Shown: piece by piece, positions 22,561 to 34,799 of the stretch
Position numbering within the stretch: position 1 is the stretch's first letter
How the letters are laid out: the number at the start of each line of letters is the position of its first letter
Assembly: GCA_025200525.1 (NCBI GenBank)
Contig: CM045758.1
Location: 57,445,649 to 57,509,648, forward strand
Direction of reading: 5' to 3'
Length of the DNA: 64,000 nt
Origin: Camellia lanceoleosa
Taxonomy: Eukaryota; Streptophyta; Magnoliopsida; Ericales; Theaceae
The notes under the pieces: generated by a model
The model's database searches: none
Told to the model about the DNA's origin: nothing
The model's input: the letters and a program-made list of their open reading frames with translations, nothing else
Position numbers and translations under genes: made by a program

Positions 22561-22650
22561 GTGCAAATGTCATAGATGACACACAATGCAGTGGGATCAC
22601 ACCTAGAACCCGTGAGTGAAGCAATTCACTGTAAGCATAGATTGGTGGAT

Positions 22651-24105
22651 TGAAGAAATCTGAATGAACCTAGAGCCCTGAGGTGGCACTGTGCTGCACT
22701 ATTTGTCTTTTTTTTTTTCCCACCAAAAAGTGCACTGTTGGAAGGGGACAAAATCGAGGGTATTTTTGTCTTTTTACCCTCTGTCTATGCAGCTCTTTTT
22801 TTTTTTTTTTCTGCAATAGTGTGAACTTTTTATTTTTTATTTTTTCAGTGACTTTTTGACGTTTTGTCTTTTTTAGGGATGCCAAACACTTACCAACTTT
22901 GGATCCTAATTAAATAATTTGAATTATTTATTTTAAAAAAATATTAATTAAAACATACTTGTAAAAAATAAAATTGATTAGATATCGATAGATCTTTCAT
23001 CAAATCACGTTATATATAAAACATGAATATATATTTATTAAACGGAATACAAATGTGATTTAATGAAGCGGTTATCGATTGAATCAAATTAATTTTTTGT
23101 AGGTATATTCTTACCAATATTTCTGAAAAATTGAATGATTCGAATTATGAAAATAAGACTCAAAATGAGTTTTACAAGTCGCACAATGGATTGACACCAA
23201 ATCCGCAATCAACTGAAATTATTATTTTTAAATATAATTAACCAATATAACAAGTAATAATATAATTTTAAAATTTGAAATAAGATTTTTTAAAAAAAAG
23301 AAGTGAAAATAGTAGAGAGAATAGTTAATTTTTTTAATGACTTTTTGAATATTTTATGTTATTGTCAACCAATCCTTAACTTAATAATATAATAGATGAC
23401 AAATCAATCAGTAAATAATTTTACAAAATTTATTAGTTTGTATAATATCACCTTTCATTTATGTAAGAGGCATTATGTGGAGCAAATTACATACCATGTT
23501 ATTAATATCATCGTTGCTTTGAAAATAATTTTTTTTTTTTTTCTTCTTCTATTTGTATGCCAGGACTTTTATGTGAACTTCACTTCAAATTAAATATCTG
23601 TTTGTTTCAATTTTTTTCCAATCACGCTATTTTTTCTTTGAAATTACATGAATTACCAGGACCCATTGCAACATGAGATTTAACAAACAGGAATTTGCTT
23701 TTCATGCTTGTCCTGTGATTGATAGAAGCTAGTGATATTTGTTATAGGGTTAATTATATTTGTCATCTCTATAGGTTAATCTAATTGTACTTCGATCTTT
23801 ATAGCTTTAAACTAAATGATTTGGTTCTTATATTTTAAATGTACTTTCAATTTAATATTTTCATCAAAATTAAAATTTAAAATTAATAATTTTAGAATAT
23901 TTGTTAATTTTTTAAGGTATACACATAAACAAAGTTAACATAAATTTAGATAGATGGATTAAATTGAAACTGGATTTAAACTGATAATATTAAATTATTC
24001 AAATTAAAATAATAGAGACTAAAATAAAATTTAAATTTGAAAATTTTAGCTAAAAGCCTTCTATTGGACCATTGTTTGGTAAAAATGACAACCCAATTTA
24101 TTTTG
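22651..24105. other. AT-rich intergenic DNA
   Basis: T-rich runs at about 22706-22717 and 22796-22811, then plain AT-rich sequence. The segment 22560-22690, next to the broken end of retrotransposon A, is unlike pol and unassigned. No gene is supported. Confidence 0.5.
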
Positions 24106-24205
24106 GAAAAAATTACTATGTAGTCCTATGTAGGGGATCTATTTCCCTTCTAATCCCAATATATTTTTAATAGATTAATAGGTCCACAGTTTTTTCAGTT
24201 TTATA
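24106..24205 (+). repeat. Left terminal inverted repeat of the Mutator-like element
   Basis: Starts GAAAAAATTACTATG. It pairs with the inverted sequence at 37401-37500, which starts GAGGAACTGACCCAAAGG on the minus strand. The pairing decays beyond about 85 bp. Confidence 0.7.
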
Positions 24206-24452
24206 CCCAGAGGTCTCGTTTTTTATTTTCATATTTTGTAAATGATTGTATTACTCTTTGTTTTGAGATCTATATATATGTGAAAAATCATATATTTGCT
24301 CCGTTGAAAAAAGAAAATCAAATCTTCGCCTCTGCGATCTCGATTTCTCTTCGTTATGGCGATCTCATTGTGCTGTGTGGTCGATCTCATTGTGCTGTGA
24401 GGTGGATTTGGTTGTGTGATCTGAATCTCTGTGTACAGGTAATCTCTGCGTA

Positions 24453-24455
<3 letters not shown>

Positions 24456-24500
<45 letters not shown>

Positions 24501-24640
24501 CTGGTTTGTATCTGTCGATACATATATGTATGTGTATATATGTATCTGTCGATGCATACATATACATATATATATATATATATATCTGTGTGTGTATCTG
24601 GTTTGTATCTGTCGATACATATATGTATGTATATATAGAT
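24456..24640. repeat. CT and TA/TG microsatellites in the transposase leader intron
   Basis: A CT run (24456-24494) is followed by TA/TG-rich DNA in which a segment of about 34 bp at 24498 (tctggtttgtatctgtcgat and on) recurs about 98 bp later. A GT donor at 24439 (ACAG/GTAATC) and an acceptor TTTTGTAG ending at 24921 make this a likely 5' leader intron of the transposase gene. Confidence 0.7.
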
Positions 24641-24922
24641 AAGGAAATTTGCGTGATATCTAGTTTGTGCTTGGCAATGTTGTTTTAGTTCTTTGTTTTG
24701 TGATAAATTTTGTTTGTTTGATACTTATTTCTTTGATTTTTGTATGTGATATAGTGTAATGATTTTGATTTTGTTGATTTTGTTTGTTGTTTAGTGTAAT
24801 GTGTTTTGAAGTTGTAGTTTGGAATTGTGAATTGTGCACTGTTGGTACTGATATGTTGTAACTGTATAATTTTGCAGTTTGGAATCTGTAAGCAATTGTT
24901 TACTGGTTTGTGATTTTGTAGT

Positions 24923-27173
24923 ATGGAGGGGTGTTTCATGTTAATGTGCAAATACATTAATTCTTGTGCTGCTATTAAAATTAGTGAGGGATATAGTTAT
25001 CATGAAGTTGTTGAGAAAATATCTACGAAGTTCAAGGAGTTGTGTGTTGGTAACTTTTGTTTGTTTTTCTCTATTCCTGGATATTCTAATTGTATTGTTG
25101 AATATGATGATGATTTGGAGAATATGTTGTCAATGGTAGGTTGTAATGGTTCTCATGTTGTTGATGTTGTTGTGGGTGATAAGAGAATTGTGGAGGTTAA
25201 TGATGATAATTTTTGTAGGATTGATTCTGTAATTTGTGAGAGTTCTTTGGTTAACAATTGTGATGATTTTGGTGGTTTGTTGCCTAGTTTTTATCCAAAA
25301 CCAAAGAGAGTTTTGTTGTCTGCTAGTTGGAAGAGGATTATACATAGTGTTAGTCAAGAATTTGAAGGTAGAGTGCTGGCGTTCCGCATTGCATTGGCTA
25401 AGTATGCAGTTGAGTGTGGTTTTGCAGTGAATTATTTGAAGAACGATGGAACAAGAGTAACTACTGAATGTATGATGAAGTCGTCTACGGGTTGTAAATG
25501 GTTTGTGCATGGAAGGGTGTTGATGAATTCCCTTTTTTTTTTTTTTTTTTTTTATAATGAAGTTGGATAATGTGCATACTTGTGGGGTTGTCGCTCGTAG
25601 ATCTTGTAGCAAAATGGTTGGTTCTAGACTTGTGTCTGATATTGTGCATAATGATATTAGTGATAATCTGTTGACTCGTCCTATTGAAGTTAAAAAAAAG
25701 TTGAAGAAGCAATATGGTATAGATATTTCTTATCAGGTTGCATGGTTAGGAGTTGATAAGGCAAGAGGTGGGTTGTTTGGTGATTTTGCAACTTCTTTTG
25801 ACCAACTTCGATGGTACCTTGAGACGGCTATGAGAACGAATTCGGGAAGTGTGTTTGAATTAGATGTGGATGATAGTAGTGGGTGTTTTCGGAGGTTGTT
25901 TGTGGCATTTCATGGATGTTTGTATGGCTTTCAATTTTGTCGTCCTTTGTTGTTTGTTGATGGTACATTCTTGAAGGGGCGTTACAAGGGGCATTTGCTT
26001 GCAGCAACATCAAAGGATGGTAATTAAGGTATGTATTTATTTGCAGTTAGTATAGGTGTGGTTTGTCAGTGTGTTATTGTATTGTGAGTCTGCTAATTTT
26101 TGCAGTTTGATGTTATTTTGTTTGCAGGTCTATTTCCTTTGGATTTTGCGATTGTTGACGCTGAAAATCAAGATAATTGGATGTGGTTCTTAAGTCAGTT
26201 GTTAAAGGCTGTTGGTTCAGGCCGGAGATTGACCTTTGTGTCTGACCGTCAACATGGATTACTAGATGCTCTTTTAGTGGTTTTTCGCAATGCACATCAT
26301 GCATATTGCTTGAATCATTTGAAGAGAAATTTGATTGACAAATTGGTGGGACTTCGTACTAACTATAAGCTAAGTTTGATAAAAATATTAGTTAAATGTG
26401 CTTATGCGCCAACGATTGCTTCTTTCTAACATTATATGGAGAAATTGAGGCATATTGCTAGAAATGGTAGAGTTGATAGTATGTTGGATAGTTTGCAAAA
26501 TGATAAGTGGGCGAATGCATTTTTTAGAGGGAAACGATATAGTGAGATGTCATCTAATGCTGCCGAGTCTTACAATAATTGGATTGGTGGGGCCCGTGAA
26601 TTGCCTATTACTTGTATGGTTGATATGATTAGGGTTCAAATCATGACTCAATTGTCTAATAGAAGAGTTGAATCTAAAAGATAGATTACGAAATTGTGTC
26701 CAGTTATGAAAAAGAAGTTGGTGGACTCTTTGAAGCTAGCTAAGTCTTGGGATGTGATTGTTCCTAGTGATACTGTACTTGAGGTTCGTTCTTTTAATTC
26801 TTTTTATGTTGATATTGGTAGACAGACTTGTTCTTGCCATGAATGGCAATTGAATGGTTTTCCTTGTTGTTATACTGTGCATACTTTGTGTAGTAGTAGT
26901 AGAGATGTATATGATTTCATTGATCCCTTTTTTCATGTAGATTGTTTTAGAGAGTCATACAAGGAATCTATTTATCCACTGCCTTCAAGTGAGAGATTTG
27001 ACTTTGATGGTGCCGGTAGTTCGATTATCAAACCTCCTACAATGAAGAAGCAGCCCGGACGGAACAAGAAGAAGAGGATACCTTCTGGGGGCGAGAATGT
27101 GAAGCAAATCAAGTGTGGGAGGTGCTTGAAATATGGGAATCACAATAAGAAGACGTGCAAGGCTGCTATTTGA
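24923..27173 (+). pseudogene. MURA-type transposase of the Mutator-like element
   Basis: Starts MEGCFMLMCKYINS. In order it has a MuDR N-terminal region, the MULE transposase core with catalytic Asp in FVDGTFLKGRYKG, Asp in FVSDRQHGLLDA with CLNHLKRN, Glu in MSSNAAESYNNWIG, a SWIM finger (CSCHEWQLNGFPCCY) and a C-terminal zinc knuckle (CGRCLKYGNHNKKTC, CX2CX5HX4C). An intron at 26029-26127 (GTATGT...TTTGCAG) sits in the core as in relatives. Damage: a T21 run (25533-25553) shifts frame; stops at 26025-26027 (CAA expected), 26427-26429 and 26682-26684 (Trp expected). The SWIM His is Tyr, and the knuckle has one extra residue before His. The enzyme would cut and paste the element at its ends; this copy cannot be made whole. 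Confidence 0.9.
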
Positions 27174-27979
27174 GGCTACAGTCTATTCTTTTGGATTTGC
27201 ATTTGTATTTGAATTTGAGAAATTATGATAATACAAAATGTGATACTTGGTATTATGGAAGTAATGAATAAAGTTGGTTGAATTGTTTATTATTTTTTGA
27301 TGTGTTCTTTAGTTATTGAAGTTGTTTTATAACAGTTTCGTTTTGTTTTTTATTTTTATTTTTTTTGTAGGTTTGGTTGGTTTTATTTTTATGGAATGCT
27401 GAGAAGGTTGTTGAAAATTTCTTATTGAAACTGTATAATATTGAAATGTAGTTTTACTACATGATTCATTTATTTCATATTTCATAGCGACAAAATTGTA
27501 AAATTTTGCAGTTTTATTTTAAATTTTGAAATGCAGTTCATCTATTTGTTGAGTCGTGAAATTGGATGCATAATTGTGTAGCATAATTTTTGTTTGAGTA
27601 ATGAAACTGCATAATTTTGCAGTTTTAAGAATTATGAAAAAATTGCATAATTTTGTAGTTTTAAGAATTATTAGAAACAACCTGATGAAACTGGATAATT
27701 TTGCAGTTTGAAGAATTATTAGATTAACCTTTACTGTATGAAAATATATGCAACCACAAACAAGTACACAAACATCAGAAGAACAACCACAATAATAATA
27801 ACAAGAATAAGAGCAACAACAACATCAATGACAACAATCATTTTCACCATAATAACCAGAAGAAGATCATTCTTAAAAGCATATAAAGTATTTGTCACAT
27901 GTTAAAAAAAAAAGAAAAAAAAAGTATAAAAATATGTTCACTTGAATATTTGAATTGTTAAGAAGTTTGTTCATTGTTT
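27174..27979. repeat. Intergenic zone with AAACTG...CAGTTT palindromes
   Basis: Lies between the two converging genes of the Mutator-like element. Imperfect 20-22 bp dyads of the form AAACTGCATAATTTTGCAGTTT recur at about 27430, 27495, 27610, 27645 and 27695, followed by AAC-rich low-complexity DNA (27770-27850). The same dyad recurs elsewhere only within this element. Confidence 0.65.
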
Positions 27980-28701
27980 CTATGGTTTGGTATGTTTTGT
28001 CAACATTTGGTAGTGCTCGAGTTTCCAAGATCGGTTCTCATCATTGAGGAATTGACTGATGATTTCTGCTCGAAATTTGACCCACTCAGTTGGTCGAAGT
28101 GATTTCTGCACAGATTGCCAGTTGATATATTGGTTGATAACATTGCAGACGGCGATTGCACAATCATTCCTGCAAAGTTTTAGATGAAGTTAATTAGTTA
28201 GGTAAAACTGCAAAATTTGGCATATTGGAAGATTAGTTTATTGATTTTGTATCTTACGAGTGTGGGGTTTGTTGTGGGCATTCCTCAATTGATGCAATTA
28301 CTGTCTGGCACTCTTGAGATGATAACATGTTTCCTTGATTGCTGAGTAATGCTTTATTCCATCTTAGTTGATGTTGTTGCTATAAAATAGTTAGTGGGTG
28401 TTTTTGTTAGTTATAGTGATGAGTTGAGATGCTTTTAAAGGAATGGAAGTAAGTAGGAAATTTTATTTAGCTTACAATTTCCTTTGCAATTTCAAAGTGT
28501 TTGTCATGGCAATCTTTTGCTGGTCTCAAAGAGTCATAGTACCTCCATATCCCATCAGCATTGTCAAAGACCACAATTGTCCAATCGTTGTCTTGGTTGA
28601 TTGGGAAATGGATATATCTGTTTTTCATTGCTTCTGGAAAATGGTTGTCCATCATTTTTTCTCTCAGTGCTCGATCTTGATTTTGTAGTGGAGTTTGTAA
28701 A

Positions 28702-28929
28702 GGCCCGTTTGGGAACCCTCACATTTAGTCAAAAAGCCAAAAAGTTACTAAAAAAGCTAAAAAGCCAACAACCCATACCAAAAAGTCAAAGATTCTCTTT
28801 TCTCTCTACTTTTTGCACATTTTTTCGTAAAAAGCCAAAAAGTTATCCCAAACATACTAGTTTTTTTTAGCTCATATTTTAGCCAAATAGCCAAAAAGTT
28901 ACTAAATTAGCATGTTCCCAAACGAGGCC
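28702..28929. mobile_element. Tourist-like MITE, copy 2, in an intron of the ULP-like gene
   Basis: Same family as 2166-2394: starts GGCCCGTTTGGGA (one change from copy 1), ends TCCCAAACGAGGCC, with the same interior. Flanks are TAA(A) on the left and TAA on the right. It lies between the exons ending at about 28680 and starting at 29043, so it probably does not disrupt coding. Confidence 0.85.
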
Positions 28930-30304
28930 TAAGTTATATATATGTTTGAAATATGTTATAAAACTATGTAGTAAGACATATTAAGAAAGTAGAAAATTTT
29001 GCAGTTTGAATAATATTGAAATGTATGTTAAGTTTTGCTTACGTTGATGAGTGTTGAGAAAACGTAAGATCTTCCCGCGTATGGATTTCTTGCAAAGGCT
29101 AGATCATGTTTCTCAAATTCTTCAATGGTTGGTTGGAGTGCCAATTTCATTTCTGAGAAGGCATCAATGACCTGAAACATGTTATATATAAGAATGTGTT
29201 AAATTTGTGGAATAGGTTATTGAATATGAACAGAAACTGTAAAATTGTGCAGTTGGAGACCTAAATTCCCATATAAGGGTTCCCTGTTGGTCAATCTGCA
29301 TATATCTGAAAAGTATACGCAATTTTCATCTTCGCTGCCAGACCAGACACAAGCACTTGATTGTGTGTTGTTGATGAGTTGAATTTGGTCTTGGTCTTTT
29401 TTGGATAGGCTATGCCAAACCTTGTTGGTTTTGTGGCATGAAATGGTGAGTGGCTTGTTTTGGATTGATTCTTCCTTGAAATCATCATCACTTTCCAATA
29501 CTTGAAGTTGTGTCTTCTCTTGATTGGCATCCTCTTTTGGGTTGGTTTCAGCAGCAACTTCTTTCTCTTGGCCAATATCTTCTTGCATCTTTTCTTTCTG
29601 CTGTTGTTTTGCTTCATGAGCACCCTCTTTTTGTTCCGGTTCAGTAGCAGGTTCTGTCTCTGTTTCGATTTCTTCTTTTTTCATTTCATTCTTCTTTTCT
29701 TTTTCTTCATCGGTACCCTCTGTTGGTTTGGGTACATCAGCAGCAGTTTGTGTCTTGTTCTTTATATCTTCTTTGGCTTTTGTCATTGGTTGGTATTTAA
29801 AATCTGGGTCATGTGCTTGTTTTCTTGACTTTTGTTTGATTCTCTTGACTATTGATCTTTGTTGAGGACTACCAGTTTTTTTTTTTGGCAGACATTTCCT
29901 TCAATTGATCTTCTTTTTTATGCAATTCACCATGAATTTTTGTTCCATATCTTGCATTTGTGCTCTCATAGCTGATATGAGCTTGTCCTTGTCGTCCTCT
30001 TTGGTTAATGTTTGTGCTTGGTCATGACCTATAAAAATGTTGGATTGTGTTTTGGTTACACTACTAAAAAATTGGTTTTTTGTGTCTATTTTTTTGCGAC
30101 GGTCTATTTAACCGTAGCAAAAAATATACTATTTTCTAAATCTAGTTTATGTATGTGCTTTATTTCACTTATTCTCTTTTATTTATATTTGCCCTGGTCA
30201 GCCTTGCTCAAACTCTCGGCATCGCTCTCTTTCTCTCGCTTGCCCAAACACAGGTATGAATCACTCTTCCTCTCTTGATCTCTCAATATCTCTCGATCTC
30301 TCAA

Positions 30305-30309
<5 letters not shown>

Positions 30310-30336
<27 letters not shown>
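30310..30336. repeat. CT microsatellite in the CACTA element
   Basis: Uninterrupted CT units followed by more degenerate CT-rich DNA; this may be part of the captured gene leader. Confidence 0.85.
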
Positions 30337-30339
<3 letters not shown>

Positions 30340-31011
30340 CTCTATCGTCTCTCTCTCTGTATATATAATTACTAGGGTTTAGATCGGTACATTCATCTGC
30401 CCTTCGTGATTTCTATTCTTCAATTTCTGTTCTTTGCGATTTCTTCTTATGATCGATGCCTTCAATATCATTTGGAATTCTGTTCTTCGCGATTTCTTCA
30501 TAGGTACGTGATTTCTGTGTTTCACTATTTCATTTTATGTAGTTTCAATTTCCAGCAAATAATCACTTTGTTCGCACTCTCTTTTTCTCTTCGATCATTG
30601 TATTTTCTCTTTCTATCTGCTTCTTATATTTCAATTGTTGTTCATTAAGGCCATAATTATATTTCAATTCTTGATAATTTTTATTGTAATTTTTATTGTG
30701 TTTTATTGAGAGATTCTCTGAGAGCAGTGGATTTGGGCCAAGGTTTTTCCCTTCTCTCTTTCATTCTTCTTCTGATTCAGGTATAATTTGCAAAGAATCA
30801 ATTATAATTTTCGTTCTGCTAAGTTTTCTGATTTCAATACAGCATACAACATGAATGTATGTTTTGATTTCATTATAATTTGTATATGTTGATTACAATT
30901 TGTTTGGAAAATTGTTTTAATTTTGCTCTTATTTGAACCCTCACTGAGAGTTGGTTTTCCCTTTCCTTAATCCAGTAAGCCACTGATGTCACTTATGTTT
31001 GTAAACTACAG

Positions 31012-32010
31012 CTTGCATTTTCTGGTTTGCTTCTTTGGAGAGAGTGCCAAAATTCATCTCCTAGAAGGATGACTACAGAATGGAAGAGCGTGCATTTATA
31101 CCCCATTCCTTCAATCATATATCTAATTCATAACAATGTTCAGTTTGCTACCTTGACTTATGTGGATACATCCACATATCAGATAATGCATAATCTGAAG
31201 ATTGTCACCACTGGCATATTGTTCAGGTGCTTCCTTGCTATTTGCCTGATGGCCTGGATCATATGAACTATCATGTTTTATATTTTTATTTCCTTGCTAT
31301 GTTTTATTTATTTATTTATTTATTAATGAATTCTTAGTCTACTTTCTCATTAGGATTTCTTAAATTATTTTGTTGATCCCATATTGCAGGCTATTCCTCC
31401 AGAGGAAACTATCTTATCTGCAGTGGATGGCAATAGTTTTATTGGCTATTGGAACAACCACAAGCCAGGTACTAATGGAAAACTTTTATGATATTCCAGT
31501 TAATCTTCTCATTTATCTTAGAGGGGTATTTGGAGGCACCCCCATCTCATGGGTTATCAGGGATAAAACAGGAAGATGATTGGTTTTTTTGCTTGATTGT
31601 TCTAATATGGCCAGTCTTTTAAATGAAGTTTTTCTGATCTGATCCTTGGGTTATACTCCTCAAAAGAGGGCTCTGTTTTTGCCAGACAATGAGATCATAG
31701 ATTCAGATAATGAAACCAATGTACTTTTTTTTTGCTATTTGACAATTTCTCTTTATGTAAAAAAAACCTTTTGCAAGGACTAGTTCCAGTGCATGTTATT
31801 TGTATAATCACATTCTTTCTCAGGTTTGGTGTGATTTTCAACATGGCACGGCTTATCCTGGATGATTTCACAGGTGGTTTTGAGAACAGACCATGGTGGC
31901 AATGCCTCTTAAATGGTTACAGTACTACAACATGGTTGGTGGTGTTAAATCTGGGATCAACTGGGTTGTTGGTTTCATGGTTAATGAAATATGCTGACAA
32001 TATTGTGAAG
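31012..32010 (+). pseudogene. Captured fragments of a CMP-sialic-acid-transporter-like nucleotide-sugar transporter
   Basis: Three exons with their introns are recognisable: 31012-31226 (LLWRECQNS, TTEWKSVHLYPIPSIIYLIH, VDTSTYQIMHNLKIVTTGIL), 31390-31468 (LQRKLSYLQWMAIVLLAIGT) and 31824-32010 (FGVIFNMARLILDDF, TTWLVVLNLGSTGLLVSWLM, KYADNIVK). All splice sites are GT-AG. These match plant CSTLP-type Golgi nucleotide-sugar transporters. The family exon between the second and third (containing YLLGILSACLSALAGIYTEF in relatives) and the final exon are missing, as is the start. The fragments lie wholly inside the CACTA element, so they are transduplicated gene pieces, not a working transporter. 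Confidence 0.85.
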
Positions 32011-33879
32011 GTAATTCCTCCATTTATATAATTTTTAAAACTTGTTACATGCACATTTGCAACTAGATAGTGTTGATTTTAAGTTTGTAACTAATTGATA
32101 TTGCAGGATGCAAATTTAAGAGAGAGTTTGTTGGGATACTCTTGGTTGTGGGCAAATTTAAGAGAGAGTTTGTTGATATTGCAGGATGCAATATGGTTTC
32201 GAGATTAATTGTTGTTTTGAGTGTTGATTCTAGCATCCATTCTCATTTATTAATGTTACAGAGGTTGAAGGTTTGAAAAGAAAGCTAAATGGCAAACTTG
32301 GCGCAAAATTCACTGCTCTTGACGGTGGCAGGTATGGTTAGTTGAATAGTTTGTGTGAGTGCCAGTTCAGAATATAAATGGGCAACATACAAAAATTCCA
32401 CTAGCAGTCAGTAGGGACACATGAAATTCCATAATTTATATGTATTGGGTACATTTCGCTGCAAATTAATAACTGGATGCCATATTTTTTTTTCCTTTTG
32501 ACTCCATTAAGATTTCAGTTTTGCCTCAATCTGGTTGTCAGAGTCAAATTTATGACTTCATTGCTTTTAATCGTTGTCTGGAAACTGGAGGTTCCTTTCA
32601 GATCATTATTGACATTGATTTTCTAACATCTTCTAATATATATAGGAAAATCATATATAATAGAAATTAGTTGACAAAAAATAAACACCAAATTTTTTTT
32701 TTTGAATTTAAAAAAATATTTTTGTCCCTAAAAACAGAGAACCATATGAAAATGCATGTTTTTTCATTTTGTTACCAAACTAATTTTTGAAAAGTTTTAG
32801 AAAACAAAATTTGAAAACTCACCAAGTCCATTTCTGTAATATCCCGCCCCATGTTGGTTAGGTAGGAAAACTCCCTGTGCTATATATGTGAGTTAACATT
32901 CCTTCCAAATAACAACGCATTTTAACCCTCTAAAAAAAAATGCATTTTAAAGCTGTGACCGTGAGTGCCTAGTCTAAATTGGACAATGTTGTTACAGTGC
33001 AGGATGGGGAGATCATAGTTTCTGTGGTGAATATCTCCTAATCATTTTTTCATTTAAAAAATCTTATTGCATCCACCTTGTTTATTTGTTGGCAGAGATA
33101 TGGGCCGCTTATATCCACCATTCCGCAGCAGTTGTCTAGATTTCAGTTCAACATGATCCCTGCATAAATTTTGTGTACTCCACGAGCTTTTAGCAGGATA
33201 GAGAACCTCAAAGGAGAGTTTAAATTTATTTAGTTTTCAGTTCTGAATTTTGCAGATGACAGTCCCAATCTAGATTATGAGACACTCTAACCTTGAGGCA
33301 TTGTAACTTGTTATTTGAATTGTGAATGTTTGGGAGATTGGGTACTTTTGATATCATCTTAGACTCTGGTGTTTTTTAAGTTATGACAACAATCTTATGT
33401 TCTTTGTTATGTAACAAGTATGTTGCTGCAACTTCTTGCTTTTTTTTTTTTTTTTTTTTCAGAGTTAGCTATTGGTTTTGAGGATCCTCGTGTGCAACTA
33501 CATATTGCTGATGGTTAACTAATAGTTGTTTTGATATATGTTTTTTCCAGAGTTAGCTAATAGTTGTTTTGATATATGTTTTTGCAGATTTTGTTGAGGG
33601 AATAGTTGATATCGGGCGGTTGATGGTGGGAGCCAAAGATTATGTTGCTATTTTTTTCTATTTTCTTTTTTCCTTTCCTTTTTTTTTTTTTTTTTTTTTT
33701 AAAGACTTGAATTTTTTAGTACAGTTTATTTAAGGATGATTAATGGATAATGTCTATTATAAATTTAATTAATTTGTTAATTTTGTTATTTTTCATTTAC
33801 AAAAAATTATTTGGTGTTTGTAATTGATTTTTTTGTTGTAGCAAACTCATGTATGATTTTTTTTAATAAATAATTATTT

Positions 33880-34130
33880 GCGACAGTGAAACAATGGTCG
33901 CTAAAAGTGGTTTTTATTTTTTAATTTTTTTGCGACGGCAAGATAGCTGTCGCAAAAAGTAGTTTAGGCAGTTGCAAATAATTTGCGACCGTTGCTTTGC
34001 CGTCGCAAAAAGTATTTGCCACCCCCACATTTGCGTCCCCCATATGCGGTCGCATAGGCCGTCGCAAAAAGTCTTTTGCGACTGTAATTTTATTATTTGC
34101 GACGGCATGTGGCGGTCGCAAAAAGTATTT
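33880..34130. repeat. CACTA subterminal repeats
   Basis: Words TTTGCGACGG and CCGTCGCAAAAAGT alternate in opposite orientation about ten times (for example 33880, 33930, 33985, 34050, 34096), with a matching copy near the left end at 30096-30122. Arrays of this kind are binding sites for CACTA transposase-associated proteins. Confidence 0.85.
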
Positions 34131-34799
34131 TTTTTAGTAGTGTTAGTTTAATTAAATTTTGCAGTTTGCTTTAGTATTAGACAAGAGTTTACCTTGTGCA
34201 TGAAATATGTCAGATTTCTCTTGGAGTTCTTCTTGTTGGTGTTTCAGTTCTTGTTCATTAACTTCTTGTTGTTGGTTTGTTTGTTGTTCTTCTTGTTCTT
34301 GTTGTTGGTCTTCTTTTTCATCAGTGTCTTCTTGTTGATCACCTTTTGCTTTTTGTCTTTCTTCTGCTTCATTATTGTCTTGTTGTTCATCAGGTTCTTC
34401 TTATTCTTCATCAGTTTCTTCTTCATCAGTCACTTGTTTTTTTCATCATCACTCTTTTCTTCTTGTTCATCACTTTCTGGTTCTTCTTGTGGTTTTTGCT
34501 TTCTCTTTTTTTTTTTTTTTTTTTGTTTTGTTGTTCTTCTTGTTCTGATTCTGACTCTGATTCTGATTGATAATCTTCTTCGAAAAAGTCATCCTCATCA
34601 CTGTCTAGAAGTCTTTTTTTTTTTTTTTGTTGCTTTTGTTTTTTTTTTCCGCTTATTGTCCTTTTGGTGGTCATGTTTCTTTGCTGAAGAGTCTATTGAT
34701 GTGCTTTGATTGATATGGAATAACTGTATTTATTGTTCAGTTGGGGTTAAAGCACTTTGGTCAACCTGCATTAGAACAATGTGGTATATATCAGTAATA

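Larger units (their letters stand above)
16111..22650 (-). mobile_element. Retrotransposon A: truncated Ty3/gypsy element, Tat lineage
   Basis: Orientation is minus. From right to left it has a second (archaeal-type) RNase H, integrase, a 58-bp tandem array, an antisense gene and the 3' LTR (16111-16912). The gag, protease, reverse transcriptase and first RNase H that should lie to the right are missing. Similarity to element B stops at about 22560, so the 5' half is deleted and the exact break is not defined. Tandem RNase H domains and antisense extra genes are features of the Tat lineage. Confidence 0.85.
30059..34142. mobile_element. Non-autonomous CACTA element
   Basis: The left end CACTACTAAAAAA (30059) and right end TTTTTTAGTAGTG (ending 34142) are perfect inverted repeats, flanked by the 3-bp duplication TTA (30056-30058 and 34143-34145), as expected for CACTA (En/Spm). 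Subterminal GCGACGG/CCGTCGC words occur near both ends. No CACTA transposase domain was found in its 4.1 kb. It carries captured exons of a sugar-nucleotide transporter. It sits in an intron of the ULP-like gene. Confidence 0.92.

Noticed and set aside
16111..22650. Treating the plus-strand gene in A as gag of an element in the plus direction
   Set aside because: The RNase H and integrase are on the minus strand, and the purine tract and LTR start read in minus orientation; the same gene in element B is also opposite to pol.
24229..24688. Frames rich in Ser-Leu, Arg-Glu or Tyr-Ile
   Set aside because: They lie on CT and TA/TG microsatellites in a leader intron.
34194..34709. Plus-strand frame of 171 codons, very Phe/Leu-rich, like a multi-span membrane protein
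   Set aside because: It is the complement of a Lys/Glu/Ser-rich exon of the ULP-like gene; homopolymer T runs create the hydrophobic look.
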